From contig CP097899.1 of NCBI GenBank assembly GCA_023639215.1, positions 5,142,001-5,206,000 on the forward strand: 64,000 nucleotides of DNA, in the 5' to 3' direction. The position numbers were made by a program, and so were the translations under genes. This DNA comes from Candidatus Pristimantibacillus lignocellulolyticus (GTDB lineage Bacteria > Bacillota > Bacilli > Paenibacillales > Paenibacillaceae). The notes below the pieces were generated by a model. The model made no database searches. It had not been told where the DNA came from and was given only the letters and a program-made list of their open reading frames with translations. Positions 61,817-64,000 of the stretch are shown one piece after another. The number at the start of each line of letters is the position of its first letter. The first letter of the stretch is position 1.

Positions 61817-62822
61817 AATCTAAATGATCTTTTACTGTCACACGTTTACGGAATATCCAGTAGTTCCAAGTCTGATAAGCAATAACAATCGGCACCATCG
61901 TTAAGGCAACAACTGTCATAACTTTCAGTGTGTAAGCATTGGATGAAGTGTTATATATCGTTAATGACCACTCAGGATTAAGAGAAGAGATCATTACATT
62001 TGGATATAGGCACATAAACACTGTAACTGTAGACAGAACAATAGTTGCTCCCGTCATAATAAATGCCCAGCCATTCCAACCTGCTTTCAAGAAGAAATGA
62101 ACTGATAATAATGCGAACCCAGCTAAGATCGGTACTGAACCTGGGTTAATACCTTGACCTGTAAACATATCTGTCTCGAAATAACTCAGAACAACGAATA
62201 GCAATAGAACAGCACTCGTCCATTTACCAATTTTCAGTGCAAATTGTTCTGCTCTTTGCTTAATTACATCAGTTGTTTTCAAGCTTAGGAATAATGCACC
62301 ATGCAATAGGAATAACAATACAATTGCAACGCCTGCTAATACGGAATATACAGAAATGAGATCCCAGAAAGATCCTATATAGTTCTGATTCTCATCAATT
62401 GCAATGCCACGCATTAGATTTGCAAGAGCTACTCCCCACAATAATGGCGGTAATAAGCTACCAAAGAATAATATCCAATCCCATGTATTACGCCACTTCT
62501 GACTTTCTAATTTACTACGGAATTCAAAGGCAACACCTCTACCAATTAAAGCAATTAGCATTAGGAAAAGCGCCATATAGAATCCACTGAACAACGACGC
62601 ATACCAGTTAGGAAATGCTGCAAACATAGCACCACCCGCAGTAATTAACCAAACTTCATTACCGTCCCAGAACGGTCCAATCGTATTAATAATGACACGA
62701 CGCTCTATGTCAGTTTTACCTAGAAATCTAGCTAACATCCCCACACCAAAATCGAATCCTTCAAGGAAGAAGAAACCAACGAATAGTGTCGCTATTAAGC
62801 CAAACCATAACGGTTCTAGCAT
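61812..62822 (-). CDS. cydB: Cytochrome bd ubiquinol oxidase subunit II
   Basis: The 336-residue protein has eight or nine TM helices. Signatures are FFFLEGFDFGVGMLARFLGK, TIGPFWDGNEVWLITAGGAM and LIGRGVAFEFRSK, all conserved in CydB. It ends VTVKDHLDY. AGGAGG precedes ATG 62822. It is the partner of CydA in the terminal oxidase used at low oxygen. Confidence 0.95.
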   Translation of the reverse strand: MLEPLWFGLIATLFVGFFFLEGFDFGVGMLARFLGKTDIERRVIINTIGPFWDGNEVWLITAGGAMFAAFPNWYASLFSGFYMALFLMLIALIGRGVAFEFRSKLESQKWRNTWDWILFFGSLLPPLLWGVALANLMRGIAIDENQNYIGSFWDLISVYSVLAGVAIVLLFLLHGALFLSLKTTDVIKQRAEQFALKIGKWTSAVLLLFVVLSYFETDMFTGQGINPGSVPILAGFALLSVHFFLKAGWNGWAFIMTGATIVLSTVTVFMCLYPNVMISSLNPEWSLTIYNTSSNAYTLKVMTVVALTMVPIVIAYQTWNYWIFRKRVTVKDHLDY

Positions 62823-62837
62823 ATCTATAACCTCCTA

Positions 62838-62925
62838 AAACTTTTTATTGCTTGCTAAAACTTTTCGAATAAACTATTAATCATCTTTGTAGAGAAAAGT
62901 AGCTTCGAAAGCAGTAACTAATCTT
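62838..62925 (-). repeat. Divergent single copy of the GCTTTCGAAG repeat between cydA and cydB
   Basis: On the minus strand it reads TGCTTTCGAAGCTACTTTTC, an AT-rich core, then GCAAGCAATAAAAAGTTTTAG just before the cydB ribosome site. Similar order and ends to the units at 47933 and 61663, but with many changes. Confidence 0.45.
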
Positions 62926-62939
62926 TTTTCACCAAAGAT

Positions 62940-64000
62940 TTAGATCGCTGGAATATGATCTCCCTTATCAGTTGGTTCACTATGCACTTCATGGTGATCA
63001 TCTGTTTCAATGCCTTTTTTCGTGAAATGAACGACTAGATAGATGAATGCAGCAGCAAGAATGCCATACACGACTGTAAACCCAATCAAACTTGTAGCAA
63101 CCATTCCAGGAGTTACAAGAGGAGATACTCCATCCTCCGTTTTTTGTAAGCCAAACACAATCCAAGGCTGACGCCCAACTTCAGTCATAATCCATCCAGC
63201 AGAGTTTGCGATGAATGGCAGAGCTATAGCCGGAATCATAAATTTCAAGAAAGTTGGAACCTTTTCAAGTTTATGTCGTAACATAAACCATGTCCCAATA
63301 ATACCGAGTAAGATCATTAGCATTCCTGCACCGACCATAATGCGGAAGCTCCAATACGTTGTTTTAACTGGTGGAATATAATTCCCTTCACCATATTGCT
63401 CCACATATTGATCTTGTAGCTCAAGCATCCCTGTTACGCTACCATAAATACTGTTGAACGACAGTATACTTAGTGCATAAGGAATTTCAATATTAAAGCT
63501 ATTTTCTTGCTTATCTGTGTCAATACCAGCAATAACAGACCAAGGCGCACTTTCTTCACTCGTATGCCATAACGCTTCTGATGCTGCCATTTTCATTGGT
63601 TGAGTAGTCATAAGATGTTGAGCTTGAGAATGTCCTGCAGTTGCTGTAAGTATACTAGCGATCAATGCAACAACAATACCAAGTGAGAATGATGTTTTGA
63701 ACATTTCAACTTGCTGTTTGCGAATGATTTTGTAGGCTGAAATACCTGCCATGAAAAATGCTCCTGTAGCAAAAGCACCATAGATAACATGCGGGAACTC
63801 TACCCAAAGCTGAGGATTACCTAGCAATGCGAAGAAATCTGTCATCTCTGCTCGACCATTTACAATTTCATATCCGACTGGCTCTTGCATAAATGAGTTC
63901 GCGCTCAATATCCAAAGTGCCGACAATGTTGCAGCAATTGCTACTAACCATATACACGCCAAGTGAATCTTTTTCGGAAGTCTATCCCAACCGAATATCC
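62940..64000 (-). CDS. cydA: Cytochrome bd ubiquinol oxidase subunit I (5' end beyond window)
   Basis: About 353 C-terminal residues are visible. The frame continues upstream through FGWDRLPKKIHLACIWL to the window edge, so the true start is outside. The conserved haem b558 His is in EFPHVIYGAFATGAFFMAGI, the Met ligand in SFRIMVGAG, and GWIMTEVGRQPWIVFGL marks the family. The Q-loop is of the short kind (about 150 residues between the His and Met blocks). It ends with a His/Glu-rich tail (TDDHHEVHSEPTDKGDHIPA). First gene of cydA-cydB-cydDC. Confidence 0.95.
   Translation of the reverse strand, partial: IFGWDRLPKKIHLACIWLVAIAATLSALWILSANSFMQEPVGYEIVNGRAEMTDFFALLGNPQLWVEFPHVIYGAFATGAFFMAGISAYKIIRKQQVEMFKTSFSLGIVVALIASILTATAGHSQAQHLMTTQPMKMAASEALWHTSEESAPWSVIAGIDTDKQENSFNIEIPYALSILSFNSIYGSVTGMLELQDQYVEQYGEGNYIPPVKTTYWSFRIMVGAGMLMILLGIIGTWFMLRHKLEKVPTFLKFMIPAIALPFIANSAGWIMTEVGRQPWIVFGLQKTEDGVSPLVTPGMVATSLIGFTVVYGILAAAFIYLVVHFTKKGIETDDHHEVHSEPTDKGDHIPAI

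Overview
The window looks like chromosome of a low-GC, spore-forming member of the Bacillota, most likely Paenibacillaceae. It carries a gerE-like spore regulator, a YtvI-type sporulation membrane protein, large carbohydrate ABC operons of the Paenibacillus kind (NHL/YIP1 protein, DUF5696 protein, CBM-fused binding protein), a fused MoaD-MoaE, a fused CydDC, and short interspersed repeats between operons. The genus is inferred from gene content, not from a marker gene. No complete transposon, prophage, rRNA, standard tRNA or CRISPR array was found.

Layout. 1-1076 is the least ordinary part. It holds the start of a SLATT-like two-TM gene, then about 700 bases without a protein gene but full of minus-strand RNA structure: a 186-nt RNA with tRNA-like ends (356-541), and a separate structured RNA with its own promoter and terminator (712-1035). 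It ends at a gerE gene that has lost its last helix. 1373-6149 is a surface-glycosylation operon (giant two-domain GT-C/PMT protein, GT2, GtrA). 6150-6524 contains interspersed repeats. 6525-17462 is housekeeping: ytvI, a YfkAB-type radical SAM protein, two HD-GYP proteins, a 5'-nucleotidase-like enzyme, molybdopterin genes (moaA, moaD-moaE, moeB) and an amino-acid permease.

18272-24255 is a complete vancomycin-resistance-like cluster of the D-Ala-D-Ser (vanC/E/G) type. VanT is split into a membrane protein and a racemase, the carboxypeptidase is of the penicillin-binding type, and a vanRS-type two-component system is present. The same promoter/operator block precedes the ligase gene and the carboxypeptidase gene.

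24435-41871 reads as one minus-strand operon of eleven genes ending in one terminator. It contains a binding lipoprotein, an MsmX-like ATPase, a 994-aa binding protein with carbohydrate-binding-like domains, two permease pairs, the NHL/YIP1 and DUF5696 membrane proteins, and a BmrCD-type exporter pair. 41992-49874 holds a redoxin, cysK, a nitroreductase, an AprBA-like ferredoxin/flavoprotein pair and two more binding lipoproteins that are paralogous to the one in the large operon.

50166-57654 holds an unknown membrane protein, an MBL-fold hydrolase, a deacetylase, a third HD-GYP protein, a small coiled-coil protein, a thiamine-binding-type protein, and a divergent LysR/YeiH pair. 57849-64000 encodes cytochrome bd oxidase (cydA, cut by the window edge, then cydB and fused cydDC) with 64-bp tandem repeats between genes.

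Most genes are ordinary. The best candidates for something undescribed are the tRNA-like RNA at 356-541 with its neighbours, the doubled van operator, the attenuator-like leader before the AprBA-like operon, and the two families of intergenic repeats.
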